The translations under genes and the position numbers were made by a program. A stretch of DNA of 64,000 nt from Hormiphora californensis. Taxonomy: Eukaryota; Ctenophora; Tentaculata; Cydippida; Pleurobrachiidae. Where the stretch lies: assembly GCA_020137815.1 (NCBI GenBank), contig CM035353.1:1823459-1887458 (forward strand), written 5' to 3'. Under the pieces are notes generated by a model. It was given only the letters and a program-made list of their open reading frames with translations. It did no database searches and was not told where the DNA came from. How positions within the stretch are numbered: position 1 is the stretch's first letter; each line of letters starts with the position of its first letter. Positions 12,491 through 23,405 of the stretch are shown here, in pieces.

Positions 12491-15400
12491 TCAGATTCCA
12501 ATATCGAGCACGGAACACCGAATGCTTCCTCCGCTCTTTCTGAACTCTTGATATGGTGCTATGATTATTTCGTAACCCAGAGAGGTCAGCTTTGCGTGGA
12601 GAGAAGGGGAGAATGCCATTCCCACAATGTAGTGTTTATCGCCAGCTGAAATGTATATTGGGTTTTCAGGAAATAAGTTTTGGGGGAAACAGTTGTACCG
12701 ATTAGGTTCAGGCAATCTGAGATTTCAGGTTTCAGTGGAAAATAGCCGTGGCCTGAACCTGAGGTTCAGGCACGACTGTTTTCCCCCATTGAAAGTCAAA
12801 TCTTGTAAGACTATTGATTAATTAGTGGTGCTTATACCTTGAACGGGAATGGCGTTTGGAACAAAATTTGTTACACAATCTTCCTCGCTAATCTCAATTA
12901 AATTTTCCTCTCCATTTATTTCCCTGAAAATGTCAGTTAGTTTAGATTTCAATTTCAATACTTTTAGATCTTATACAATCTTTACGGTTGCTAGAACACT
13001 GATAAATAACTTAATATCTATATTTGCTTACTTGATGAGGTTCAAAGATTGTTTATCGAAGGCAGGGGTAAACACAAGGGCATGCCCCTTGGAAAGGTTT
13101 AACATTGCTGTATCAAGATGGTAACACTTGTCGGAAACTAATTTCAGTTTATGGAATTCCGTTCCAGTAAAATCTAAGTTATCCTTGACGAAGTGGTACG
13201 ATTTTTCACTGGACCTAAAATTGAGTAAAATATATATTAAGCTTGCAGTATATAGTTTATTGTGATATTTTACAGGAAGATTTTTACATGCACTGTTTAC
13301 TAACTATTACCTAAACCCAAATCCAAGATAAGCATGCTTCCTGTCATAGTTATACGCAAAGTCTCCGCAACCCTCCAGAAATGAACCGTTCGGTCTAGAG
13401 TCTTGTACCTATAAAGAGAAAGGTGCATGCGAAAGGTTTTGAGTTTACAGCCCGTCAGAGGGGCCATGCAGTTGCAGTTGCAGTTGCAGTTGCAGTTGCA
13501 GTTGCAGTTGGGCCAGTCCCGTGAGACTGTTCAGTCAGAGCTGACATCTAGTTTTGCTTGGTACCAAATTGCTACCTCCCTGCTTCGTAGACAGGTACCC
13601 GCTCCGCCCCAAAAAGGGTCGTTTCTTCCAAGGGATGTTGCACGCGATCCACTGGACCGATTTGCATCCGGTTTGTCGCAAAAGACTATAAATTGATCCT
13701 AATATACTGGAAAATACCCGAGAATTTTGTCTGTCAACAGGAAGTGGGTCAAAATTGACACTGAAGTCAAATCTATAATCTGACTTCCGAGAATTTCTGC
13801 ACTACGCCCATGTGGTTTAGAAGATATTGGGAGATATGTTGATGCAAATAGCATCAGAATTTAATGCCGGGTATTTTCCAGTACTCACAAGACTTCAACC
13901 TATCTTCTGATACCCTCAGATTCATTCTAAACCATCTGGGAGTGGGGCAAAATCTCCGGGAAGTCAAATGTGAGTTTCAACTTCAGGGTCAATTTTGACC
14001 CACTTCCTGTTGACAGACAAACTTCTCGGGTATTTTCCAGTAAACTTGGATCAATTTGCAACCTCAGGAAACAAGCGGGATGTAAATCGGTCCAGTGGAT
14101 CGTGCGCAAGAGCTCTTGAAAGACAAGACCCTTTTTTAGGGGTCGGAGCAGACACCTTATATGTGTGAGCTCGATCTCGGTCGCGCTAGGTACGTCAATG
14201 ACACCAATATAGTTTTGCAAGTAAATAAAGGTACATGCATGATTTACATATACCCGTTATATTATAACTAGAAAACCCGTTGAAGTAGAGCACCCGTTGA
14301 CCAAAATTCCCACACTCTCCCTCACCCAGGAGCACCCCTCTCACCCACTGCACCAACCCGCACGTGCAGCCTTCAATCACCCGCTGCGTAGCTGGGCTAT
14401 GGCACTTCCTTGGCAACCCCCCACCATTTGCACGTGGGATACTACATCCTCCTCCTCACCATCACGCCACTCATTTGTACTTTATAATAAGGATATGTAG
14501 CAGGAACCGACCGAAACAAGTAAACAACCAATTAGAACTCGTTATTTTGGTCACGTGACTGGTTTAGGTTATCAGCCAATTAGGGCCCAATATTTCCTGA
14601 TTCGGTGGGTTCCTGCCCTATAGGGTCATTCTTCAGTCTTGAAACTATAAGGAACTAAATCACTGCATACCTGAAATCCTTGCTTCGTAAACCATCCAAT
14701 AGTAAGATCTGTTTCCTCTCGTCGAGGCGGGTTATACATAGTGGATGTGAGCGCTTTACCTCCCCACACAACCGCACAGTTAGCGCAAAACACTTGGTCC
14801 ACGAGGCCTGGCGAGTTCTCAATGACATCAACCTTCACCCCGATAGATGTGAAAGTGGAACGGAGGTCCTCCCATTGCTTCATGGCGAGGCGCTTATCGA
14901 CTGGTTTACTCATCGTCATGTACACGTTGTGGCCCTGCAGATGATTACACATGGTTTAGAAGGTGTGGAAATTGGGCAGAGCTATTATACCTTCACTGCG
15001 TCTGCAGCACTATACAGCTATTATAGATTTGTTAGATGCTATAATAGTTTCAGTTGTGCTTTGTGTTATACCGCGCGGCCCAAAAAAAACTAAGGGTACG
15101 TTGGCCTTCTTTTCTCCCAGAAGTTTAATTTCAATCACTCTGATATTTTGTCACAATATTTGTATGGTTACTCATTCGAGGAATCCGGAGTTTCAAAACA
15201 TAAAAGTGTGAAGTTCATGAATGAACCCAATTTCTCGTTTTTCGGGTTTTTCCAAGTTTTCTCATGGTTAAATTCGATTTTATTCTTAAAAATAGCAACC
15301 ATGCATTAGAGTAAACAATAATAAATGGCAATCCGAGTTTTTATTAAAAATGAATCAAGTTTAGTTGGTGAAATAAATGATTAAAAAACGGTCATTTTTA

Positions 15401-16279
15401 CCAAACATCGATTTTAACCCGTTTTGACAAGAAATTGGTAAATTCAGGCGCTAAAAATTCGTACGGCCGTTACACTTGATCGATATTGATGTTAGCTAGA
15501 ATTTCGGCTCTCTATCTAAAAATTCATTTTTACGACTGGAATGAATCCTAAATGAACTTGAAAACAAAAAAGGTATTCCAAACCGGAATTTCACAGTCGC
15601 CTTTGGGTAACGATTTCCTTTCAAACGCGACTAATTTTAGGTCAATTGTACCACCACAAGAGACACAGTGGCCACTTTTCCGACACTAGGTCTGGCCAAG
15701 TGACCCCTATTGGACCGCTAGCGTCATTACTAAGTGCCAATAAGCAGGTGTAACGGTCGCGTATCACGTATCACATCTGCTAATTAGGACGGTATACCGA
15801 TACAGCGTCCGTTAGAATGTAAGTTCTCTTGCTAACACGTCATAATTTGATGGGGATCACATGACCCAACCTAGGCTTGGCAAACTGGTCACTGTGATTC
15901 TTGTGGTGATCCAATTAAGCTCAAACTGGTCGCGTTCGAAAGAAAATCGATAGCCAAACAAATTTGTAAAACTTTGGGACCAAAATATGGTCCCGTTTTG
16001 GCGTTCATTAAATGTTCATTCGGGCGAAAAAAATGAATTTTCATCCAGAGGGCTGAAACTCCGGAATCCTCGAATGAGTAACCATACAAATATTGTGACA
16101 AAATATCAGAGTGATTGAAATTAAATTTCTAGGAGAAAAGAAGGCCAACGTACCCTTAGTTTTTTTTGGGCCGCGTACACAACGGATTATCAAACTGACA
16201 ATACCTTATGGATTACATCAAATTGAGTCGGTCGGCACATGAGTAGCCGAGTCCAGCTTCGCACGGCAAAGTTTGTCAT
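12491..16279 (-). CDS. Dimethylargininase/amidinotransferase-like hydrolase, copy 1
   Basis: Six exons in 5' to 3' order: 16205-16279, 14671-14934, 13311-13408, 13032-13214, 12838-12923, 12491-12645. All introns are GT..AG, phases join, and the total is 861 nt (286 aa plus TGA). The fold is the guanidino-modifying (pentein) family, closest in pattern to the bacterial-type dimethylarginine dimethylaminohydrolases (COG1834-like). Visible landmarks are RPTQFDV near the N-terminus, FLEGCGDF (acidic active-site residue), CYHLDTAM (catalytic His) and KSGGSIRCSVLD near the C-terminus (nucleophilic Cys), so the triad is complete. The likely role is cytosolic hydrolysis of a methylated arginine, citrulline or related guanidine; the substrate is not decided by sequence. 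Introns 1, 2 and 5 hold repeats and MITEs. A tandem paralogue lies just upstream. Confidence 0.85.
12679..12790. mobile_element. Hairpin MITE (family C), half-length
   Basis: Ends TGGGGGAAACAGTTGTACC and GGCACGACTGTTTTCCCCCA, with the central blocks deleted. It fills most of intron 5 of the copy-1 hydrolase, starting 34 bp upstream (in gene sense) of the exon 6 acceptor. Confidence 0.75.
13465..13511. repeat. Hexanucleotide repeat (GTTGCA)n
   Basis: Eight near-perfect units of GTTGCA inside intron 2 of the copy-1 hydrolase, encoding Leu-Gln in one plus-strand frame. This is intronic and not a protein. Confidence 0.8.
13598..14150. mobile_element. Inverted-repeat transposon remnant
   Basis: Left arm (13598-13790: CCCCAAAAAGGGTC ... 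GATCCACTGGACCGATTTGCATCC ... CAGGAAGTGGGTCAAAATTGAC) reappears inverted at 13960-14150. The interior is about 170 bp without coding potential. A diverged half is at about 11155-11400. It lies in intron 2 of copy 1. Confidence 0.65.
14501..14615. mobile_element. CAGGAACCGACCG MITE (family A)
   Basis: TIRs are CAGGAACCGACCGAA and TTCGGTGGGTTCCTG. The core contains AACCAATTAGAACTCGTTATTT, TCACGTGACTGG and CAGCCAATTAGGG. It lies in intron 2 of the copy-1 hydrolase, close to exon 2. Confidence 0.8.
15071..16176. mobile_element. 1.1-kb DNA transposon with long TIRs, non-autonomous
   Basis: TIRs of about 130 bp: 15071-15200 (CCGCGCGGCCCAAAAAAAAC, CTAAGGGTACGTTGGCC..., GTTACTCATTCGAGGAATCCGG) and the inverse at 16048-16176. 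The arms match almost perfectly, including ATATTTGTATGG. The interior is AT-rich with no transposase frame. It is inserted in intron 1 of the copy-1 hydrolase. Confidence 0.8.
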
Positions 16280-16968
16280 AGCTATTCGAGATACAAGGGG
16301 TTTATTTAAGAGAGAAGGGGGATCCAGGCAACGTATTCTACTAGCGCACCCACCGGATATGCGCCTCAAGTAAGGGGTTTTGACAAACCACCCGGCTGGA
16401 TCCATTGCAACCTATAATGTATGTGAGATCGATCTCGGTCGCTGCGATCTCGGTCGCTTCGCCAGGTGACCCTTTTTCTTGCCCATTTGACGCCAACACA
16501 TTTATGTGACCAAATTGCTGTAAAGCTGTCAGTTATTCACACTTTTGGAAGTTCATGAAGATTTTAGCGATTCAATCTTCATGGTTACCGATCCAGTTGC
16601 CATGGCAACAGTAAAAATTGCCGTTTCAGGGCGAAAAAAGCCGGGTGGGTTTGTCATCAGCCCGTGCTTGAGGCGTACCCGGTGGTTGCACGCTAGCAGT
16701 TTATACAAAGATGTACAAAGATTAGAAAATTGTTAAAAAGTCATTTTACCAACTATAATATACATTGCATATTATGCAATGCAAAAACAAAACCCGGGTT
16801 GCCGATAACGACCGGCTTGCCGATAACGACCGGCTTGCCGATAACGACCGGCTTGTCAGAATTCCTTGAAATTTTGTGTAGGTCTTGTCGTTGTTTAGTT
16901 CGTCGCTCCTGTAAGAAATGTTTATGTTGGGATTTTTACTAAGAAATTGACTCCTTTCTTACTTTAAA

Positions 16969-19671
16969 TTATAAAAAGTGTTTTAACTTACGCGTCTGGC
17001 CGATATCGCGTGACTGGCCGATATCTGCAACTGTACACCTAACTGCTCCTCCACTCAATAAAAACTGGTCAAATTCCACATGTTCACACACGTACCTATA
17101 CATGCATCAGTGTAAACTAGCAAGTAGCTCTTTATCTGATACACAGCGTGCCAAGTGTCTGGTGAACTTTTAACACAAACTCGAGTTCGTGTTAAAAGTT
17201 CACCTGGCACGTCCTGGATAACAAAAAGTATGTATACAGCTGCCAAAATTGTTCAGAGTCATACCCGCACGTAATCTCACTAAAATTGCCTAAATTCAAA
17301 TTAGCTGACTTACCCTAAACTTTCTAAAATGCTCCTAAGCCGAGGACTGAAGCTGGGACTAACAACCACCGCTTGTCCAGAACTGGGCGAGGTAAAGGAA
17401 ACACAATTACAAGAAAACGCCATCGCCTCGTCTTCCGTTACTTCAATCAGTTTGTCGCTTGATCCTGAAAGAATTGAACATTCATTTTTTCCCCGCCCGG
17501 GTGAAGGGTGAAGGCCGAAGGCCTTCACCCGGATGCCTTTTGCAAAAAGGCATAGGGGTTTAGAAAACTAAACGGATATAGTGACTATGTGTAACAACCT
17601 GCTCCTTCATAAACCACTTCATTGAGATGTTTTCAAGAAATGGGTGGCGCGCAATTCCGCAATGTGGTGCGCAATTTACTGCTACTAAAATACAAGGATT
17701 TGTTCTATACTGTTTGCGTGATGTATAAATGATCCGCAATGTCTGTCCCGCCTTCATGTTAGAAATGAAAGGTTGGCGGGGAAACATAACGCATTTACTC
17801 TTGTTAACTAATTAGCTTTCGATTTTGTTTTTGACCTACATACCTACTCCTTCGAATATAGTTTTCCGACTGGTTTCTTCGAATGCACCAGGGTAGTAGA
17901 GAATGTGCCCCAGAGCAAGAGGCGCCATGCATGTATCAAGATGATAGAATCTCTCTGGAATAACAGTGATGGGATAAATATCATCAAGTAATCATAAATT
18001 TTGGGTAAGAAATTTCGTTTGAGACTAACCATCAATTAGCCGAACTTTGAAAACATCCTCTCTTTTCAGTGAAAAGAAATCTAGTATGGGTTCGTATGCA
18101 CTTTCAGCCGTCCTTTGACCCCAACCAAAGAAGAACCTGCTTAGATCGGCCATGGGGGAAAACTCAGCATTTCCCTCGCAGAAAGTGTAAGGTTTTGCTA
18201 TTTCATTGAAAGTTGCCACTTCAAAACCCATTTCCCGGTACCAATTCTCAAATGCCCCCTCCTCGGGCTTCCTCGGCTCGGCAGCCATGTTTGAAATAAG
18301 TGCTTTGTTGTTCAGTACAATGGCTGAGTTTGCAGCGAATACCATGTCAACGGCACCTGGAGAAGTGTAGTTGGAAATTTCATTATCTTACAAATTTACA
18401 CAGTTTCTATGTTTCCAATTTAAATTGTTTCTGTTCAGGAACCGACCGATACAAGTAAACAACCAATCAGAACTCGTTATTTAGATCACGTGACTGATTA
18501 TCAGCCAATCAGGGACCAGTATTTTCTGAGTCGGTCGGTTCCTGGTTCTGTGTCAGACTGTACCAGGTATAGGATCACATGTTAAAGTTTCCAAACCGTG
18601 GTTCTTGAATACATTTTGTAGTCTATCCCACTGAAAACTAGCCTTAGCTTTGTCAACAGGTTCAATACAGCTGAAAAATAAGTGTAATTATTAACTATTA
18701 ATTAAAACTATTAATTATTAACTATTAATTAAGAGTTTCATCAAAACTAAATTCACATTCTATGTATGACCACCATTTCAAAAGTATTTACACAGAAGTA
18801 TAAATGAGGTATAAACTCTTGCCAGTGGCGCGTTATTTCAGATACCTTTCTCCCAGCGCGCCGCTGGGAGAAGGTAGCTGTAGTTTATCCGCCACTGGCG
18901 GATAAACTGGTTTAAATCACGACGACGATCCCGAGGCGTAGCCGAGGGAGAGGCGGAGGGGTTTAAACCTATAACGCGTCTGTGACAAGAGTTTATAGGT
19001 TATATACCCTGCTTTAGTTGTTTGTTACAAGTATTACAAACTAACAAGAGAGAGAACACTAATCAAAACACACAAAGAGGAAAAAAAACCTCTCAATTGA
19101 GTGTATATTGTTTGGTAACAGTTACTAAGGAGAGAGAGAAAGAAATAACAAGATATGGGGCATGCCAGACATAACACAGAGGAGTTGAGATAGTGAAACA
19201 AAAGGGAAGATAAAGAGAGAGTAATTGACGGAATGTGTTGTTTCTTTCTCTCCAATTTAGTGTGTAACTCTTCCAAACAGTGTTCCCTCTGTATTTCAGT
19301 AAGAACTGATCATTTACACACACTTTGAATGTAACATAGGAGTTAAAAATAAATAACCTGCCAGTGGGAAATAATCTGCCGCTGGACTGGCTGGTTATCG
19401 AGAGCGCGCTAGTGGGACTTCTCGCCACTGGCGCATTATTTAAGTTAGCAGGGTATATAGTATTATATAATGCTGAGCATATGTAATTGGTAGGGGTTTG
19501 TCGACGAACTATGATTTCACTACAATGTACTAACTTCACTAATTTTCATTACTAATTTCACTCTCTGAATTACCTCATGTGAGGATTGAGGTTTTGATGG
19601 ATCACGTCAAACTGGGAGGGCCTGACCATCATAATCCGCCGGTAAATCTTCGCAGCACATGACACAGACAT
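16969..19671 (-). CDS. Dimethylargininase/amidinotransferase-like hydrolase, copy 2
   Basis: Six exons in 5' to 3' order: 19574-19671, 18564-18670, 18030-18356, 17844-17954, 17314-17464, 16969-17095. Phases all fit; total 921 nt (306 aa plus TAA). Landmarks are MVRPSQFDVIH at the N-terminus, DMVFAANSAIV, FCEGNAEFS (acidic residue), GWGQRTAESA, FYHLDTCMAPL (catalytic His) and LSGGAVRCTVADI (catalytic Cys). The match to bacterial-type family members is closer than in copy 1 (FYHLDTC..PL..G..LYYP). The last exon is short and easy to miss; it ends with a tail in which GATATCGGCCAG is repeated. Introns 3-5 are cut at different places from copy 1, so the duplication is old or introns moved. The downstream gene is copy 1. 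Confidence 0.85.
18436..18544. mobile_element. CAGGAACCGACCG MITE (family A)
   Basis: Full-length copy in intron 2 of the copy-2 hydrolase, ending about 20 bp from the exon 2 donor. Right TIR reads GAGTCGGTCGGTTCCTG. Confidence 0.85.
18825..19460. mobile_element. TIR element, about 640 bp
   Basis: Left end TTGCCAGTGGCGCGTTATTTCAG pairs with right end CGCCACTGGCGCATTATTTAAG. Near each end are smaller palindromes (CTCCCAGCGCGCCGCTGGGAG, ATCCGCCACTGGCGGAT). No transposase. It occupies intron 1 of the copy-2 hydrolase. Confidence 0.6.
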
Positions 19672-19939
19672 ATTGTAGACTCAGCTAAAAGCGAATTAAT
19701 TAGAACCTAGAAATGACAATTGTGAACTGAAAACAGAACTGAGAATTTAGAACTATGATCAGACGCGATTATATACAAGATGGGCCACAGGGTACTACCC
19801 GTATCCTCCATACGCAGTGTTTGAGCAGTGTTTACGCAGTGAATACGCCACGGATTGTTAGTAACGGTTAGCGAGGTGCATGGAGCATCAAAACGGTGAT
19901 AATTGTTACCATGCTGCATGGCCCACCTTGTTACCATCA

Positions 19940-20004
19940 TGGTGACATAGACACCTGGCGCGACCCCCGCTCAATCTCGGTCGCGCCAGGTGTCTATGTC
20001 ACCA
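19940..20004. repeat. 65-bp palindrome
   Basis: GGTGACATAGACACCTGGCGCGACC and its inverse flank a CCCGCTCAATCTC loop. The GATCTCGGTCGC phrase links it to partial copies at 11479, 14170 and 16430. Confidence 0.7.
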
Positions 20005-20327
20005 AGTTACCACCATGTTCATTCTGAACCTACTATTATTCTTTAATCGCGTTTTATAACCTATCAATGCAATAATCAACTGGGCACTTCAAAAAAACTC
20101 TTGGTTATAATTATATGTTGTAGTTATAACCTGATATCAGTTTAAAAACCAAGTAAACTATTATTATTCCTTGTTGAGTAAACAAATTATTCCTATGAAC
20201 AGGGATGTGCAGGCGGAAGGAAAATCGAGGTCTCGTACTGGACTCGAGGTCTGTGGATAGCATAGATTGCAAGACATGAATAAGGAAGTGTACTAAGTAA
20301 ATATTATTGTTGCCTCTAAGGTATCAC

Positions 20328-21112
20328 CCCACTAGTAGGGGGGTTGTAGCACCGGGAGGTAATGAGTAAACACACACACACGCATTGAGCAAGCTCAATG
20401 TTTAGCTATTCTCCGGCTGGGTATAGGGCTGAGGTACTGGCAAGATATAGTAGGATCGCTACTGCCCACATGTCAAGTTTATATATATCCGAATAAACTT
20501 GACATGTGGGCAGTAGCGATCCTACTATATCTTGCCAGTACCTCAGCCCTATACCCAGCCGGAGAATAGCTAAACATTGAGCTTGCTCAATGCGTGTGTG
20601 TGTGTTTACTCATTACCTCCCGGTGCTACAACCCCCCTACTAATGTATTGACTGGTTAGCAACCAAGATGTAGCTTATATAGTGGCTGATTACTCACAGT
20701 GCCGGCCGTAGTGGAGAAATCCCATAGTGCCAATTGCACAATTAATGTGTGGTAATACTGGGTCAGTGCAAGATATACGGAGTGATCGTTATTAAAACAC
20801 AAGGATTGTTTCTATACGGATTTACCAGTATAAGAGGTACTGAAAACCACTACTAGTGGTTGGGAGTAATGGCCGAGTATATATGAGAGCTTAGTGGACC
20901 CCCGGTTACAGGCAATGTTAACGGGGAGCGAAGCTAAGACGGTCCCTGTGACCCCCCAACCTTTTAAACTTGTATATCCGAATAAACTTGACATGTGGGC
21001 AGTAGCGATCCTACTATATCTTGCCAGTACCTCAGCCCTATACCCAGCCGGAGAATAGCTAAACATTGAGCTTGCTCAATGCGTGTGTGTGTGTTTACTC
21101 GTATCACCCCAC
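20328..21112. mobile_element. Large foldback element with a third arm
   Basis: Arms of about 150 bp (20331-20478 and 20490-20645: CACACACACGCATTGAGCAAGCTCAATG ... TAGTAGGATCGCTACTGCCCACATGTC) are nearly perfect inverses with a TATATATCC loop. A further direct copy of the right arm lies at 20972-21105. The outer ends share GTATCACCCCA. The near-perfect arms mean recent origin. No coding frame. Confidence 0.75.
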
Positions 21113-22440
21113 GTCCATGCAGTAAAATTCCTGCAGAACCCAAAATGATTCACATACCCGGTAGTGATAATAGAATTACATATTTCGAAATGAAGGCCTC
21201 AAATTTCACGATAAGATAGAAAGCTAATTCCGGATTCATTGGATTCGTCTCGAAAAGATGATTCAGAAAAGCTCCGTGCAGCTGTAGGGGGTTTCCAGAC
21301 CACAGTCAAACACTATAAACTACTACATAATTTCAATATCTCAAGTTCATCATGTAAGCATGTATGTCAAAGACAGCCGTGGCCATTTTGGCCATTTTGG
21401 GTCGTTTTGGGGTCGTTTTGGGGTCGTTTTGGGAACGCATTTCCCCAATAGTAAAATTTAGTTTCAATTTAGACAGCCTTTGGGTTGGCTAAATTCTCAG
21501 CCTGTTTAGTCCAAATTTTAGTGCTAGGTTAGTGGGGCTTATATGGGTTCAGTGTAAATTGGGGCGTGAAATCACGTGACTTGTACCACATGGAGGGGGT
21601 TTTAGTATGGAACTAATCCCTCTCTAAAACCCTAATCGAAGCACAAAAAACCAACACTAATTCTGTAATTCGTGGACGAAATCGATAGAGCTCTCCAGTT
21701 TTCACACTCAAAAGGCCTAATTAGTGGAGATCTAAAAGTTTAGTACTGTTCGTGGAGGACCCCCTGTACACAGTACACATTCATAACTTGCCCATGGCAA
21801 AATCTATCGGTGAAATCATGATTAATCATCCATATTTGGTTTCTTTATTCCTTTAATCTTACTTTTACTCGGCATTTCACACCGCCCCACGACCGGCAGT
21901 CAAAATTTTCGGAAAAGAGTCTTTCATGCCAGCGCAAGAGTGAACAGGTCCTTCAAAAGAACAAATAGCTCGCCCTGCCGGTCTTTGAAGCTGCATCTCT
22001 AACCGCTTGTGAGGATGGGGAGAGATCGATATCCCACAAAAGGAGAGATTCACAAACAGGGATAAGAGATGATAAGATGGGCGTTGGCAGAGGGGCGCGA
22101 CGTGACCAAGACAATAAGAGCTCTTTATCTGTTATTGTCTCTTAAGAGACGATAACAGAAAAAGAATTTAATATTGGCAAAAGATAGAATTGAGAATTCA
22201 ATTCAACGTAGTCCGTTACTTCTCGAACGCTTTCGTGAATTAAATATTTGATCAAATCAGTCGTCGAGAAATTAAATCGATTTATCGATATACCGATTGT
22301 ATCGTGATAAAATCAACATTTTTTGTCACGTTCTGCGTTGAATAAAAGGCAGTGAGTTGAGACCTCTTGGGCACTGTTTCTACTATAGGTAGTTATGTTT
22401 CTTGCTATGTAACAAACGAGATTTCGGAGATTTCCAAATT
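21113..22440. other. Intergenic, no gene seen
   Basis: Unique sequence with a short GGTCGTTTTGGG tandem (21400-21430) and an inverted CAATAAGAGCTCTTTATCTGTTATTG patch near 22110. I found no exon that I would defend. Confidence 0.4.
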
Positions 22441-22890
22441 TATAGACCCCGCCGGCTCAAATAGACGCACGGCGCGCTCAAACAATTTGCACTGGTCTAT
22501 TGGGCCGTGCACTGCCGTGAGTTTGTGTCTCGATAGACGCACGCCCTCTGACAGATTTGTGTAAAGATCACAAAGAATCACTGGAAACACGATAAAATGA
22601 CATGACAACACAAGAGGGAGTGTGTGTACAACCAACTACACTCTCTGTCTAAATTTGGCGCCCGCCAGTCTGTTGGCAACTGTTCCTCTTGACCCACAAT
22701 TAACGGTTATCTCTCTCAGCATTCCACCCTTTTGATTTGTTAAAACGATTGCTACGAGTGTGTAGGAATGTAGAGAGACACTCTGTAGCTTCATTTCCAA
22801 CTGTTTGACCCGTTTTGTGTGAGCTCTCTGTTTGAGCACCACGTAAATTGTGCTTGTTTTGCTTCTAGGTGCCCGCCAGCGGGGTCTATA
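22441..22890. mobile_element. TIR element, about 450 bp
   Basis: TATAGACCCCGCCGGC at the left pairs with GCCCGCCAGCGGGGTCTATA at the right. The body contains an AGACGCACGGCG/AGACGCACGCC direct repeat and no gene. Confidence 0.55.
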
Positions 22891-22898
22891 GAACACAA

Positions 22899-23060
22899 CT
22901 CCCTCCCTTGCGTGCAGATATATACCTGTAAACCCCTCGCTGACGCTCGGGATTTACAGGGCTGTAATGCACGGTCCCTTCGGGACCCGTGCATTACAGC
23001 TCAATAGACGCACTGCTCTGCAGTGCGTCTATTGAATAGATGCCCGCGCGGGAGGGAGTT
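22899..23060. mobile_element. Palindromic insertion
   Basis: AACTCCCTCCCTTGCG and GCGCGGGAGGGAGTT at the ends. Inside are hairpins CTGTAATGCACGGTCCC/GGGACCCGTGCATTACAG and TAGACGCACTG/CAGTGCGTCTA. It directly adjoins the preceding element. Confidence 0.5.
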
Positions 23061-23090
23061 ATGTACTATGTAGACTAGATAATATCATGA

Positions 23091-23246
23091 TACAGTCGGA
23101 CCCCGATTTAGTGGCATCCTCGGGGGAAAGGGGTTTGTCCAAATCGGGGTCAAATACTGTTAGTTTCCTATATCGGGGGAAGATTATCCTGCCACTAAAT
23201 CTGGGTGCCACTAAATCGGGGGTCACTAAATCCGGGTCTGACTGTA
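23091..23246. mobile_element. Pogo-like MITE (family B)
   Basis: 156 bp, TACAGTCGGACCCCGATTTA to the inverse ...CTGACTGTA. It sits 160 bp upstream of the GPCR start codon, within the likely promoter region. Confidence 0.8.
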
Positions 23247-23405
23247 CTATCCTTGATAGACGTGACCTCAAACTCAGTTTGAGGTACACGTCTACAAACT
23301 GGCACATTTCTCACTTGTTCGTTTGATTAACTAACGCACTAACAGTGTACTACCTGCTCCAGTGTTTCTAGGACAAAGCATATCTTAGAGGAGCGGAGAT
23401 TCCAC

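Noticed and set aside
14680-15093. 137-aa plus-strand frame
   Set aside because: Antisense shadow of hydrolase exon 14671-14934, which has the family motifs and splice sites on the minus strand.
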